Origin: Neodiprion pinetum
Taxonomy: Eukaryota > Arthropoda > Insecta > Hymenoptera > Diprionidae
Direction: 5' to 3'
Assembly (NCBI RefSeq): GCF_021155775.2
Contig: NC_060237.1
Span: 15,150,970 to 15,214,969 of the forward strand
Length of the DNA: 64,000 nt
Part shown: positions 1 to 10,669 of the stretch, piece by piece
Position numbering within the stretch: position 1 is the stretch's first letter
How the letters are laid out: each line of letters opens with the position of its first letter
Notes under the pieces: model-generated
Databases searched by the model: none
The model's input: only the letters and a program-made list of their open reading frames with translations
What the model was told of the DNA's origin: nothing
Translations under genes and position numbers: made by a program

Positions 1-282
1 AAGCGTCTACAAGAACGGTCCCGCATTCCTGGCGAATACATCACCCTGGTTATGATACTGTTGAATAGAATTATTGTACTATTTTTGCGAAGTAATTGTC
101 AACCGTACTCTGAAAATTGTACTCAATAAAACTGTTTTTCAAAGAATATTCATAAAATAATTTTACACCTTTACCTTCACCCTAGCTCTCAAGAGAGAAT
201 TTTTTTTCAATACAAAGCTCACGTAAGATTCAACCTTGCTCTCCATCCTTGACCGAGCTGTAGTCAAACCGAGTTATGTTTT

Positions 283-1335
283 GCATTCCTAGAGCGATAG
301 TAACCCAACACCGCAGATCCTTGGCTCTGAATATATACTACCGCAGCTATCGGCCGACCTTGCACTCTGGTCTTGTCTGAACCCGTCCAAAATTCATCGT
401 AGAGTTCACATTACAGTTACAAGACGCAAACGCAGCTCGAAACCCTCCATCGTTGCTTAGTGGTGTTCGGAGTAGCATTTTCTTAGATTTTAAGACTCAA
501 TTCTAGATACAATTACAAGGTACAAAACGTACATAGGATCAAAGGTATACATGATGGTTCGGCGATAAATGAAAAAATATTTTTTTGTTTATTGAACGTA
601 AGACATCCACAGGACACTGGATATTTGAATGTAATACTCAGATTATACGTATACGAATTCAAGTTGACCGTACGGTCCGCCAAGATAGCGTAGATGCAAC
701 CGTATCTCCTTACTGGCTGTCGTCATCTTCTGTAATAAATCTTCATCTTCTTGGAGGGCCTTGGTTAGTCGGTTCGGTAGAAAAATCGTGAAAGAGTCCT
801 CCAAGTCCAGAACGATTTTGTCACCAAATTTGGTGTTAACCCGACGAACGCCACTGACTCGGTATTCGAAGTATACTTCGAGGTCCGAAAGCTTTTTTAA
901 GGGCAGAAGCGTCTCCAGGCGAGCGACTTCGTTCAATTTTGAAAAGTCCATGATTGTTACTGTCGAGTTGTATGGGCTTAAAATCTCTTGTGAGTTGATT
1001 GAGGTCAGATCTGATTTTCAGCAGATGTTTTACTTCTCCAATATTCTTGATGAGCAGTTTTAGTCGTTTCTTCAATTCACGTTGTTGTTCCAGAGCACTT
1101 CTCATTTGCAAGAAGAACAGCTTCAGACTGGCAATGAAGTTTCCACTTTTGACTTATATTACGTTCGCCCACCACATAATTTGAAATTTGGTGGAGGGTA
1201 CGGAATGTCACGTGGTTGATATCAAATACGTATGTTTGTGTATGCGCGCGCACCTTTTAGCATTCCCAGAGGGATAGTAACCCAACACCGCAGATCCATG
1301 GCTTTGAATGTACCGCGGCTATCGGTCGACCTTGG
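283..1335. repeat. Pair of direct repeats flanking a small ORF
   Basis: A stretch of about 80 bp at 283-367 recurs in direct orientation at 1259-1335. Both copies contain the phrase TAACCCAACACCGCAGATCC followed by a CCGCRGCTATCGGYCGACCTT block. The repeats bracket the OB-fold-like ORF at 643-951. They could be ends of a small mobile unit or remnants of a duplication; no TSD was identified. Confidence 0.6.
643..951 (-). CDS. Small OB-fold-like (possible ssDNA-binding) protein
   Basis: This is a 102-residue ORF on the minus strand starting at an ATG. It has natural-looking amphipathic composition: an N-terminal segment (MDFSKLNEVARLETLLPLKK), then alternating hydrophobic strands ending in a GGPYGQLEF turn. 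The pattern 'YRVSGVRRVNTKFGDKIVLD' followed by 'IFLPNRLTKAL' resembles a single OB-fold strand-turn-strand unit, as in small single-stranded-DNA-binding proteins. I do not recognise the family with certainty and no catalytic motif is visible. It lies between direct repeats, which suggests it belongs to a mobile unit rather than to the host. The overlapping ORFs in other frames look like shadows. The OB-fold assignment is an inference from the residue pattern. Confidence 0.45.
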   Translation of the reverse strand: MDFSKLNEVARLETLLPLKKLSDLEVYFEYRVSGVRRVNTKFGDKIVLDLEDSFTIFLPNRLTKALQEDEDLLQKMTTASKEIRLHLRYLGGPYGQLEFVYV

Positions 1336-1390
1336 ATATCAAACCGACATCCGAGTAAGTGAAAAACAATTCTCGGAACCATTAATTTTG

Positions 1391-1530
1391 GAATGTCACG
1401 TGGTTGATAACGTGGGAAGGGAATGTGGGGGTGGTTGATGTTACGCATCAGCAGTCCTACCGTGGAAAAGGAATTTGGAGTGGTTAATGTTACACATCAG
1501 CAGTCGTATCGTGGGAAAAGAATGTGGGAC
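1391..1530. repeat. Short tandem repeat (GTGGTTGATGTTACGCATCAGCAG-type unit)
   Basis: Two adjacent units of roughly 50 bp carry GTGGTTRATGTTACRCATCAG, CAGTCSTAYCGTGG and GGAATKTGG motifs. A related GGAATGTCACGTGGTTGAT phrase occurs at about 1201 and 1391. Downstream, at 1590-1760, TCGGTAAG phrases recur several times. No gene was seen in 1112-1836. Confidence 0.55.
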
Positions 1531-1996
1531 GCTAAAAAAGTTCTCGCCCCCGCTGCGCCCTCTACCGTTGGCAGGCGAGCACTACAGACTTTGACCTTCG
1601 GTCGGTAAGATTGTCGGTGAAACAGCATCCTCTTGACCTTCGACCGATACAACTGTCGGTAAGGTTGCACGGTTTTGACCTCAAGCCGGTACGGCAGACT
1701 GTGACGTCACCGCGGAAAAGGGTTTGAGTCTTGGGAGAATGTCGGTAAGTGTCGGTAACAGGAATCTGTAAGTAGAACTCTCATAGCTATACTACTTATA
1801 GACTACGTACTAACAATTATGCTATTCTGTTTCAAGGAAGACAACCTGAACAATTATCTTCTACACGGGACCAGTCCGCAGCAATTGCTGAGTCACATGC
1901 CCAATCAATGATGGTTAGATTGTGATTTCAGTAAAACTGCTATCTATTGACTACATGATATGAGATAATTTTCATTTACATTAACTATTTTCGCAT

Positions 1997-2188
1997 ATGC
2001 TAGCTGAAGCTGAAAAATTACTGGCAGAAGGGACAAAGCGTCATGCCGATGCTATGGGTCGATTGGCAGAAGCGATGAAACGGCAAGCTGATGCAGCTGT
2101 GCAAAACGCAAACAATGAAAAAGCGAGAATCGAAGTCATGTCTTAGCTGGTAGAAGTACTATCACAGATGTTACCAACTTACCAATAA
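1997..2188 (+). pseudogene. C-terminal tail of a Harbinger MYB/SANT-type partner protein (broken)
   Basis: The frame starting at the ATG at 1997 gives an alanine/glutamate-rich helix (AEAEKLLAEGTKRHADAMG, then EAMKRQADAAVQNANNEK). It meets an in-frame TAG at 2144-2146 and continues in the same frame as LVEVLSQMLPTYQ to a TAA at 2186-2188. Coiled tails of this kind end the MYB/SANT-like accessory protein of Harbinger elements, which is usually convergent with the transposase, as it is here. A probable upstream exon at about 1837-1913 (ending before GTTAG) has plausible coding content, but its phase does not join cleanly. No DNA-binding domain is visible upstream. I read it as a truncated, nonsense-mutated partner gene; the family assignment rests mainly on context. 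Confidence 0.5.
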
Positions 2189-2904
2189 TAGTACAGTATA
2201 GTGTCGTGTAGTGTAGTATAGGAATTCATCGTAAACAACAAACTATTGAACATCGACCAAAGATTTTATGAATAATTATTATTTAAATTCAAAATGCCAA
2301 AACGTATTTTAGTCAAAATATAGATATTATGTACTCGTTTTATGATATACAAATATAATATTAAAATGTTAAACCAATAAGTAATATATAAGAAATTTAA
2401 ATACACATTATAGTTTTATAATAATAATAAATACATATATTATTATTCAGATTTTACAATTTATTTGAAATTCGTAAAACCAAATTCAATATTATGTCGT
2501 ATTACATTGTGATATCCCTTGGTTTCACGGACGCGAACCAAGCAAGAACTACCCATCCCTTTGCCCAGGGTACCGCTATCCCTAAACGGCTAGCAGGCCC
2601 ATACACCCGTATACTTGAGTATAGCCTACGCGCCGCGTCAGCCAAGTCGGTGGTACGGAGTTTGCCAAAAACAAAAACATAAAACCACCCCTGACTTGTG
2701 CCACCTCCACTGCGGTACGTAAGCATATCTTAAGCATATAAAAATCGGCCGGACCCAAAAGTCCCAGTGTATTGACATTCATAGTAGTCTGCGCTCCGCT
2801 CAGCAAAATCTCAAACTTAAATCAATCGATGAAGAGTAACTTGTTCCTCCGTACCAAGATTATGCCTCTTATGGTCTACGTCCACCGTAACAACATTATA
2901 CCTT
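2189..2904. other. Spacer between Harbinger genes
   Basis: AT-rich DNA between the two convergent Harbinger genes. The short ORFs at 2494-2806 on both strands have no recognisable product. Confidence 0.5.
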
Positions 2905-4274
2905 TCATAATCTAAATTGTGTATGTATTAACCGATCCTGAATACGGCGAGCAACCGCAAGAGGCGGAAGATTATTGCCGTCATCATCATCCATGTTCGC
3001 CATGTTAGGTATATTTATCACATATTCATCTGGATCCTCATACATATCTGGTGGTAGCCCAAAATCAATACGCATATTGCGTAATACTGCACAGGCATTA
3101 ACAATTTTTCCAGCCATTCCAGGCTCATATTGCAAAACTCTGTGTTTAGAAAGACACCTCCACTTACTTTTAAGCACTCCAAACAGTCGTTCAACACAGT
3201 TTCTTGCACTACACAATGATTGATTATAATTGAAACGTGGAGTTCCTTCTCGTTCATTAGGTAATGGAGTCATCAGCCATGGTTCCAAGGGGTAACCCTG
3301 GTCACCTGATGAAATATTCAACATTATGAGTAATTTATTTATCAATGAATCACTATGTTGAAAACTGCTATTCATAAATGTTACAAGTATCAAGTTACAA
3401 CTTACCAATAAGAAACGTTCTTTCACCTCGATTATATTTATGCTCCATTATGCGTCGTACAGGGGATGTACTCCATATGTATGAATCATTTCTTGCCCCA
3501 GGATAACGTGCATTGATGTTTAATAACTTCAAGTTAGGATCACATATCTGCATGAAAAACGTTTTCATTATCCACAGTTATGTGTTCTATTACACTCGTA
3601 TTTGCTACGTATCTACGTGATAACGGTTAAAAATCGTACCGCTTGCACATTGAGTGAGTGATATCCATGGTGATTAACATATGCCTCCTCATGTTCTCTA
3701 GGCCCAAGCAATGCGACATGAGTGCAATCAATTGCTCCAATAGCTCCTTGAAATGGTTGACGTGCGGTGACAAATTGTGATGCTGCTCGTTGCCGGTCTT
3801 CCGGAGTCATTGGAAATTGTACCCATGGCCTTAGTAATCGTTCATTGATAGCATTTTTGACATCATGAATGCACCGGCTTACTGATGACTGACTTAATGA
3901 GATACCCCACTGGTCTCCTACTGGACGTTGATAACAACCGATGGCATAATATCTCACAGCTGTTAATACCTGACATATGAAAATACTAAATATAGTTCAC
4001 AATAAAATGCAAATTGGTAATTGGCATGCGAACATAATACCTGTGTTTGGACTGAGAGTCCACTGTCCCTCACACGTTGTAAACTAGGCTGTAAAGTGTC
4101 AATCAGGTCTGCTGCAAGTTGTAGGTTTATGCGGTATAATTCAATAAACTCTTCATTCGTTAAATCAAATGGGTCTTGCTCTCTTCGCATCAACTTGCGT
4201 TCTAATGTTCGTTCTAAACGCCTAACTCTATAATCTAAGTTTGATATATCTATTGCAAGATAACCCTCTGCCAT
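2905..4274 (-). CDS. Harbinger (PIF/HARBI1-like) transposase, four exons, intact
   Basis: Exons on the minus strand are 4041-4274, 3640-3969, 3406-3547 and 2905-3305. All introns are GT-AG, and the joined length of 1,107 bp is in frame with no stops (368 aa, close to the usual HARBI1 length of about 350). The start ATG at 4274 gives MAEGYLAIDISN and follows a TTTTACAG acceptor, implying a 5' UTR intron. The DDE nuclease triad is present: D in GAIDCTHVAL (exon 2), D in GDQGYPLEPW (exon 3/4 junction) and E in NCVERLFGVLKSKWR (exon 4). The N-terminal exon carries a charged helix, and WGISLSQSSVSRCIHDV resembles the HTH segment of the family. Harbinger transposases cut and paste elements with 3-bp TWA target duplications and usually need a MYB-like partner, here apparently broken. 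Confidence 0.93.
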
Positions 4275-4600
4275 CCTGTAAAAATTTAAATGAATTGAAA
4301 ATTTAAAACAACTTGTATTACACCTCATAATAAGTTTACACGGATGACGCGTAAACATCGGAATGCTTTATAAACAAACATAACCTATCAGTTATCAGAT
4401 TTCATTGCATCAATCATTTGATTTGAATGATGAAAACATATATAATACATAAAACTTGGCACTTACCTCAACTATAGCCAATATACTTCAGTAATAATAA
4501 CCAAATAAATTAATTCACAATGACACAGAAAGTTCTTGTAACTCCGTTTAATGGCCTCTTACTCTTTTTCTTTAACTAAGAGCGCCTATTGCGCGTAGCT

Positions 4601-5370
4601 TATGTATGTAGTACTATAAAACACAACGTTAAAGCCTGAACGAGCGTTCTTCAGCCCTCGTTAAGCTAAGCAACATTCGTCGATAGTTAGTGACGCGGCC
4701 GTCCGACAAATATCGAGATCACGGCTGTAGAGAATCACTTCAAACGAAAAACGTCGATAGCATTGGTTAACGATAGCAATAATTATCGATAGCGAGTTAC
4801 GGAATCTGGCTACAGAGCTAGGTTGGTTGTTGAGATATGGGGGCCACGTACGTATATAGAATAGTATAGATTATGCTATGCTATTTCTGGTTACCGCCAA
4901 GGCCCACAATATGTTTTTCAAAACGCAGTAATTTGTAAAAGTATTGCTTTCAGTTATATTTTTACATTAGATTGTACAGTGTAGGGGTGAGAAATAGTTA
5001 CACCCACCGTAGCCATAAATTATGTTGGTGATTAGAGCTGAAACTGCTTTCCAGTGCTCATTGGACTGTTCAATCGTTGATGAAATGGAAGAGTACACGG
5101 TCTACGAGTGTGGAGCCGATTGTTGTGAATTGATTCAGTTTTTATTTTTTGTTCAATTGATATTATCTTGCCGGACTCTAAGTCCGGAGGTAATTTCTAC
5201 CCGATCAAGGACAGCTCCTGCGACGACCTTGAAAGGGCGTGCATCGCGCTCCTCCTCGACTGCGGTAGTGATGGGCTGCAGGCGACCTCATCGTCGGTGG
5301 CGCTGGGCCCTCGTAGCAAGGACCACCTCCACGCTCAAATAATAATAACATAAACGGATCAACTCTTTGT
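4601..5370. other. Intergenic stretch with an unassigned coding-like fragment
   Basis: No complete gene was seen. A 61-codon frame at 5168-5353 reads like natural protein (for example KDSSCDDLERACIALLLDCG) but lacks a recognisable domain and stops just before the gypsy A LTR-like copy. It may be a fragment of a mobile-element gene or of the region that replaced the first part of the 5' LTR. Confidence 0.3.
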
Positions 5371-5659
5371 AGCGCTCAAGCAAAACACAGATCTCTCTAA
5401 ACCAAAACCACACCTTTTTCCCTCGACCGACTCCTTTGCGTTAACTACTTGATAATGATAAACATCCATATACTTCAAATCGTTAACCTTCCCTTAAAAC
5501 CGATCCCTCCCTATTCCATTCACTTCCTGCATTGGGAGTTGTAGCACGCGAGTGCATAGTCGACGTGAACGGACCCTATAATAGCCGAATAACACCTTGG
5601 CTGGGCGTGGAGTGAGCTTCGATTACCGCTCATCGGAGCCTACGCGTTCTACCCCGTAA
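5371..5659 (+). repeat. 5' LTR-like copy of gypsy element A
   Basis: This 289-bp block matches 13799-14087 in direct orientation, with many substitutions. Shared phrases include AAACCAAAACCACACCTTTT, TTAACTACTTGATAAT, TAGCACGCGAGTGCATAGTC and GGGCGTGGAGTGAGC. Similarity stops abruptly at 5371 and at ACCCCGTAA. The true LTR may be longer, because the 3' copy is preceded by a polypurine-like tract only at about 13519. Confidence 0.75.
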
Positions 5660-6231
5660 AATTTGGGTAGCAGCAGTTTTGCCCGTCAAGCTACCCCACA
5701 GTGCAGTGCTGCATGATTTCTACGGAAGTGTTCAGTGCTAAAAATTTTAAACGTTGTACCAATCAGTGATAGCCGTGTGACGAACGAACTCTGGCCCACA
5801 AAGTACTGTGACCGGCATCCTGAATCTATTCAACTCACCACAAACAAAGGCTCTGCAAAGAGTCCACAATTCCAATGACTCCGTCATATTTTGGAACTAT
5901 TAAAATTCATCGTTAGGTACGACGTCAAATAACTATGTAGCGAGTGGAAATTCAGTGCGACAGCCAAGTTGAGCCGCCCGTCGCATCTGAACATATCACC
6001 GTTTAGCCGAACATACCGCCCGGATATCCCTATACGCCAGTTACCTGCTCAATTAGATAGAATTACACAAAACCATATGAGCGCATCGTAGATTACTCGT
6101 GCAGGGTAAGAGCAATATCAAAAGGAATAAGCACAGCGATCATAGCCCAGCACCCACCAAACTAAGCAACGCTTCCATTAAATGATCTGAAGGAAACCTC
6201 TCGATCGTTTATCAGAGGGCTTCGGCCACAA

Positions 6232-6846
6232 TTGCAGTGGAGAATCGCTACTATCAGACCATTACCGGCCTTCGAAACTGCCGTCACCATCGCCGAAGGC
6301 GAAGAAGCCGAGCTAATCAACAACCGTCAGATGCAGTTCTCTGAACAGTATTCTACCCCCTCTACACCCATGTGTCTACCGTTACACTCTCATACTGCTG
6401 CTCCGTCTCAGGTGCCCGCCGCGGCCTCCTTTATCCCCGCCCCCCTGATGTCATTGGCCACACCTGGTTACACTTATCAACCAGCGCCTCGTACCGAGCC
6501 CAGACCTTACACACAAGCGCTCGATCCGAACACCAGTTCTGCTGACCACGTTAATGCGCTTCCCAGCCGTTGTCAATTTTGTAACCACCAGGGTCACTCC
6601 ATCACAAAATGTCACCGTCTGCAAAGTATAAGATATTGTACCAAATGTCGCAGAATGGGCCACTTCCACAATGAATGCAACAGAAATCAAAAACTACACT
6701 GCGACAATTGTAATCGCAGAGGCCTTACAGTAGACCGATGTAGATCCTCGCCGTGTAATAACCAAGGAAATGCAGGACCATATGAATATTTAAACGGAAA
6801 CATCGCTCGCGGGGAAAACGCGCCCGCGAGTAATGCAAACAACTAG
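6232..6846 (+). pseudogene. Gag fragment with zinc knuckles (gypsy A)
   Basis: An open frame of 204 codons has a proline/threonine-rich N-terminal half followed by CCHC knuckles near its C-terminus. CQFCNHQGHSITKC and CTKCRRMGHFHNEC both fit C-x2-C-x4-H-x4-C. A third, CDNCNRRGLTVDRC, keeps the cysteines but has lost the histidine. These bind retroelement RNA during packaging. The capsid part expected upstream (5660-6231) is not readable, so this is the nucleocapsid end of a truncated gag. Confidence 0.8.
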
Positions 6847-6880
6847 CGTTCCGATCCTCAAATCATGACCTCCTACATTA

Positions 6881-7138
6881 ATTATTAACACCGGTGCAGA
6901 CGTCAACCTTGTCGAAGAAAGTTCCGTTAAGCCCCTCGTACGACGAACAACCGACGAACGTTTGACGCTGACTGGTATAACAGACAAGAAGACGCAAACT
7001 ATCGCAAAAACTGAAATACGTTGTAATAATAAATCCCATGCCTTTCACTTGGTCGCTGACTCATTTCCGATTCCGCACGACGGTATCTTAGGCCAGCCCT
7101 TACGAAAAGAGAAAGCAACTAGTTCCTTCAACTCATAA
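6881..7138 (+). pseudogene. Retropepsin-like protease (gypsy A), active-site Asp lost
   Basis: The frame opens directly after gag with INTGADVNLV, corresponding to the D-T/S-G-A active-site loop of retroviral-type aspartic proteases, and ends with the conserved HDGILGQ loop. The catalytic aspartate is replaced by asparagine (NTG), and a TAA at 7136-7138 cuts the frame before RT. The domain therefore cannot mature polyproteins in this copy. The next open frame, 7149-7718, is a linker with a poly-proline run (CCCCC-rich at about 7603-7625) and no domain I recognise. Confidence 0.75.
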
Positions 7139-7708
7139 TAGGTGATTCTTGGATCCTCATTGCCAATCCACTTTGATGAATTCGATGCACCCTCGTCCGC
7201 GGCCGAAAAAAACGCAGGTAATTAAAATACAGGCCCGTACCGTGAAAGCCATCCCACTAATAGTTGCGAACCCAGTCACTGAAGTAGGCTACCTTAAACG
7301 CATCGATTCAGGTAACAATGTTTTTTGTGGTGAAGCGTTAGTTGAAAACCAGAACGGCATCGCTTACTCGTACGCCTTCAATTGTAACGAATCTGCCGTA
7401 GAGATAAGACTCCCAACGGTAACTCTAGACGACTTCGACGAACCACTGAGTACAGTCATGCCCAACGCTACGCTCACTGCACCGAGTAACCACCACAGCG
7501 ATGCCCGCGCCAAAACCCTCGTTTCGCACCCAAGCCCTCTCCTCAGTGATTCATCGATCCTTTCCACCGCAAAGCGTACATCACGACCGACTGATAATCT
7601 CCCCCCTCCCCCCCCCCCCCCTGCCCCATCCAATCCACTGATCTCGCGCAACTGCAATCCGATCCTCCTATCGCTGACGACAGTACACCCTGTCCCGGTG
7701 CCGCAACA

Positions 7709-8758
7709 GTGCTCTTGACTGACAGTAGGTCGGAAAGATTGGACGTCCTAGAGAGCAGCTTACATCTTGATCATTTAAATGACACCGAAAAACAATCTAT
7801 ATTCAACCTCGTAACAGAATTTAACCATCTCTTTTATCTCCCAGGTGATAAATTAGGCCATACCAATTTATCTCATCACACTATCCCCACGACGGACAAT
7901 ACGCCTATTCATACCAAACAATACCGTTTTCCCAAGATTCACAAAGACGAAACCGAATCCCAATTCGATAAACTACTCAAGCAAAATCTTATTAAACATT
8001 CCTCATCTCCGTATAATTCCCCGGTGTGGTTCGTTCCAAAGAAACCGGATAGTGACGGCAATAAACGATGGCGTATGGTAATCGACTACAGAAAACTTAA
8101 CGAAAAAACAGTCGGTGACGCATACCCCATGCCCGATATTACGGAAATCCTTGACCAGCTTGGCTCGGCTAAATACTTTTCCACATTCGACCTTGCTTCC
8201 GGGTTCCACCAAATCACCATGCATCCTGATCCAAGCACGAAAACTGCATTTTCGACACCTAGAGGCCATTATGAATTCTCTCGTATGCCCTTCGGACTAT
8301 ACGAGTATAATGCCCCCGCCACGTTTCAAAGCCTCATGGACCAAGTCCTCCTAGGCCTACAAGGCAACGAGATGTTTATATATTCAGACGACACAGTTAT
8401 TCACGCTCGAAGCTTGCAAGAACATGAAATTAAATTTCAGAAATTAATGAACCGACTAAGCGGTGCTGGCTTAACTCTACAGCCAGAAAAGTGCGAATTC
8501 CTGCGCAAGGAAGTCCTTTACCTCGGACACCTCATAATTGAGTCAAGAGTAAGACCCGACTCTGACAGATTAATAGCTGTAAAAGAGTATTCTGTCTCCA
8601 AAAGTCCCAAAAATGTTAGACAGTTCCTTGGTCTTTTAGGTGACTACCGAAGATTTGTTCCAAATTTCGGAAATATTGCTAAATGCCTTAACAGTTTAAC
8701 GAAGAAGGATACCCCTTTCATTTGGACGTCCAAACACCAGTTTGCCCTCGAAACCTGA
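7709..8758 (+). pseudogene. Reverse transcriptase (gypsy A)
   Basis: About 349 codons are open and cover the fingers, palm and thumb of a Ty3/gypsy RT. Visible blocks are SSPYNSPVWFVPKK, WRMVIDYRKLNEKT, FSTFDLASGFHQI, GHYEFSRMPFGL and the connection segment GLLGDYRRFVPNF. The catalytic box reads YSDDTVIHA, keeping both aspartates of the usual Y-x-D-D. The motif normally reading FGLxNAPATFQ is altered to FGLYEYNAPATFQ, suggesting a small insertion. A TGA at 8756 separates it from RNase H in the same reading frame. Confidence 0.88.
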
Positions 8759-9252
8759 CGCGATTGTTTATGCAAAGAACCAATTCTACAACACCCGGAC
8801 TTCAGTAAACCATTTGCGCTCACTACAGACGCGTCAAAATTCACGATAGGTGCAGTTCTTAGTCAAGATGAAGACGGTGACGACCTACCGGTAGCATATG
8901 CATCCCGAGCCCTCAAGCCCGCTGGATTAAACTACTCGGTACCTGATAAAGAATTTTCAGCCGTCTACCGGAGTATGAATCACTTTCGCCCCTACGTCTA
9001 TGGTTAGTAGTTCACTTTAATAACAGACCACGAGCCACTGAAATGGGTAAAAAGCGTCAAGAAGCCTAACTCCCGTTTATTACGGTGGAGCTTAGAACTG
9101 GCAGTGTACAACTTCGATACGAAATACAAGTCCAGAAAATCTAATACCAACGCTGATGCTCTATCCAGGAACGCACCGCCCGACACGGCTCAAATTCTTC
9201 CTATAGATGCGAAACGTCCCCGTCCAACGATTGAAACCTCAGGCGAAAGATA
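8759..9252 (+). pseudogene. RNase H domain (gypsy A), interrupted
   Basis: The RT frame continues after the TGA into a Ty3/gypsy RNase H. The first catalytic Asp is seen in TTDASKFTIGAVLSQ, followed by the E-containing helix (DKEFSAVY), ITDHEPLKWV and the C-terminal SNTNADALSR. Two close TAG stops near 9007-9012 split the domain. It degrades the RNA strand of RNA-DNA hybrids during reverse transcription in functional relatives. Confidence 0.8.
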
Positions 9253-9366
9253 AAGCAAAAATGCACTAACAAGACTTATCAGTACCCCAGACGCCCTCGA
9301 CAGACCACAGACAAGTCCACGAACCCAGTTCAGCTGAAACACCCTAAAATCTCACAAACCTGTCAG

Positions 9367-9705
9367 ATGATATACTACTCTGATCCCTTGGATTCCTATG
9401 ATCTCTCCGACGATGAGTTCAACGATGAAGAAACCCCGTTGCTCCTAAAATCCCCCCTCTTTGCCCCGGCTCCGATCCCAGTACATCGCCAACCTCAACG
9501 CCACCGCGAAACAAATTCTTTAACAAATCCTGGGCCTCATGAAAGACCATACCTGAGCTATTTTTCAGATTCTTTCCTTAACTCGGATGACTTACAGACC
9601 TCAGAAACTGAATCAGGAACTGACGACTTTGGTCCAACCACCGATTTATCGGGCCCTTCTTATAACGATTTTCTCATTGAATGCGAAACTTTTTCCTCTT
9701 ATGCG
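9367..9705 (+). pseudogene. Acidic serine/proline-rich segment between RNase H and macro domain
   Basis: An open frame of 113 codons is rich in Asp, Ser and Pro (for example SDPLDSYDLSDDEFNDEETP) and looks intrinsically disordered. It has no recognised domain. It sits in an extra block of roughly 1.6 kb inserted between RNase H and integrase of element A, immediately before the macro domain. Confidence 0.45.
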
Positions 9706-10132
9706 TGATAGACGTATCAAAGAAATAAAAGCTGATCTATTACAGCAAAAGTGGAACTTGGCTTACTGCATATTGGCTGACTGCCAAATGTCAAAAGGAA
9801 TCGGTTCAGAACTGTCAGAACGTGAATTCATAAACCGCGAACAACTTAGAGAATTCGACCCGACTGTGACTGACGTTATTTCTGTAGTCCATGGTAACCG
9901 AAAAATTTATAACCTAGTTCCACAGCCTCAATACAGTGGCAAACCTTTGGCACAGGTTTTTTTTTGCCACCTTGGTTAACTGTGGGAAAACCTTGCAAGT
10001 AGATGGCGTAACATCTGTCTCGATACAATTGATAGTTTGCGGACTCGACGAATTAGAATGGAACAAGGTACGAAAAACGAACCATTATGATTTTAAAAAT
10101 TCGAAAATGAATATCAACGTTTGTCGCCTTGA
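9697..10132 (+). pseudogene. OARD1-like macro domain inside pol of gypsy A
   Basis: Two overlapping frames together read as a macro (Appr-1''-p processing) domain. Frame one starts near 9700 with KEIKADLLQQ, followed by LAYCILADCQMSKGIGSEL, matching the ADP-ribose-binding loop of ALC1/OARD1-type macro domains. It continues with NRKIYNLVPQPQYSGKP. Frame two, entered around a run of nine T at 9957-9965, carries VTSVSIQLIVCGLDELEWNKV, the second binding loop with the conserved Asp (GLD) and the terminal helix. Proteins of this class bind ADP-ribose or remove it from modified proteins. Its position between RNase H and integrase is unusual for Ty3/gypsy elements. The frameshift inactivates this copy. 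The family call is from motif recognition, not a profile search. Confidence 0.75.
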
Positions 10133-10660
10133 CCCTCCGCTTCCTGCAACCGCACGCCCCTGCATTACACCCCCACCCGTTTATACTAAACCCCCTGACC
10201 CTGTCCCGTCCACATCTGGGAAACTTCCCGCGACCCGCCGCCATCTGCGAAAGAAATCGGAACGTCCGACTAAACCTGCGGCACCTCGTCCGATTCCATC
10301 TCCGCCCCCATCCACTGACGTCATCATGCCCCCCCCCCCCCCCCTGTCGGGCCTCCGCGTCACGCTATGAGATACCCCCCCGCTACTTCCAGGCCGACGA
10401 ACCCTTTCTTACACTCTTGTTCCCCTCCACCCTCGCCTCTCTCGCCCACCGCTAATAACGACGACAGTTCCGACTTGCTCACAGACACTGAATACTATAC
10501 GTGCACTCAACAATCCGACTCCCATATTAAAATTACGGACCATAACCACGACAGTGCTCTCAACACTAACGATGATCAAATTGATGACCCTTACGGTTTC
10601 GCATACTTCATTGACAACTTGGACGACATACCAGTATGAGACAATGTCAACGATACCAAT
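10133..10660 (+). pseudogene. Proline-rich linker after the macro domain
   Basis: Frames here are dominated by proline, serine and threonine, including a C-run at about 10328-10341 coding poly-proline. A second frame, 10367-10639, is Asp/Asn-rich. No domain is recognised. It seems to be disordered linker between the macro domain and the integrase region, broken by frameshifts. Confidence 0.4.
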
Positions 10661-10669
10661 GATGGACTC

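Larger units (their letters stand above)
1837..4600. mobile_element. Harbinger (PIF/Harbinger) DNA transposon, ends not resolved
   Basis: The convergent pair of a MYB-like tail (plus strand) and an intact DDE transposase (minus strand) is the standard Harbinger layout. I could not identify TIRs or a TWA duplication by eye, so the borders are approximate: the left border lies somewhere before 1837 and the right border between about 4380 and 4700. A GC-containing inverted phrase near 4585-4605 (GCGCCTATTGCGCG) is a possible terminal motif. Confidence 0.7.

Noticed and set aside
2494..2806. Overlapping ORFs on both strands
   Set aside because: No domain, opposite-strand shadows of each other, inside the Harbinger spacer.
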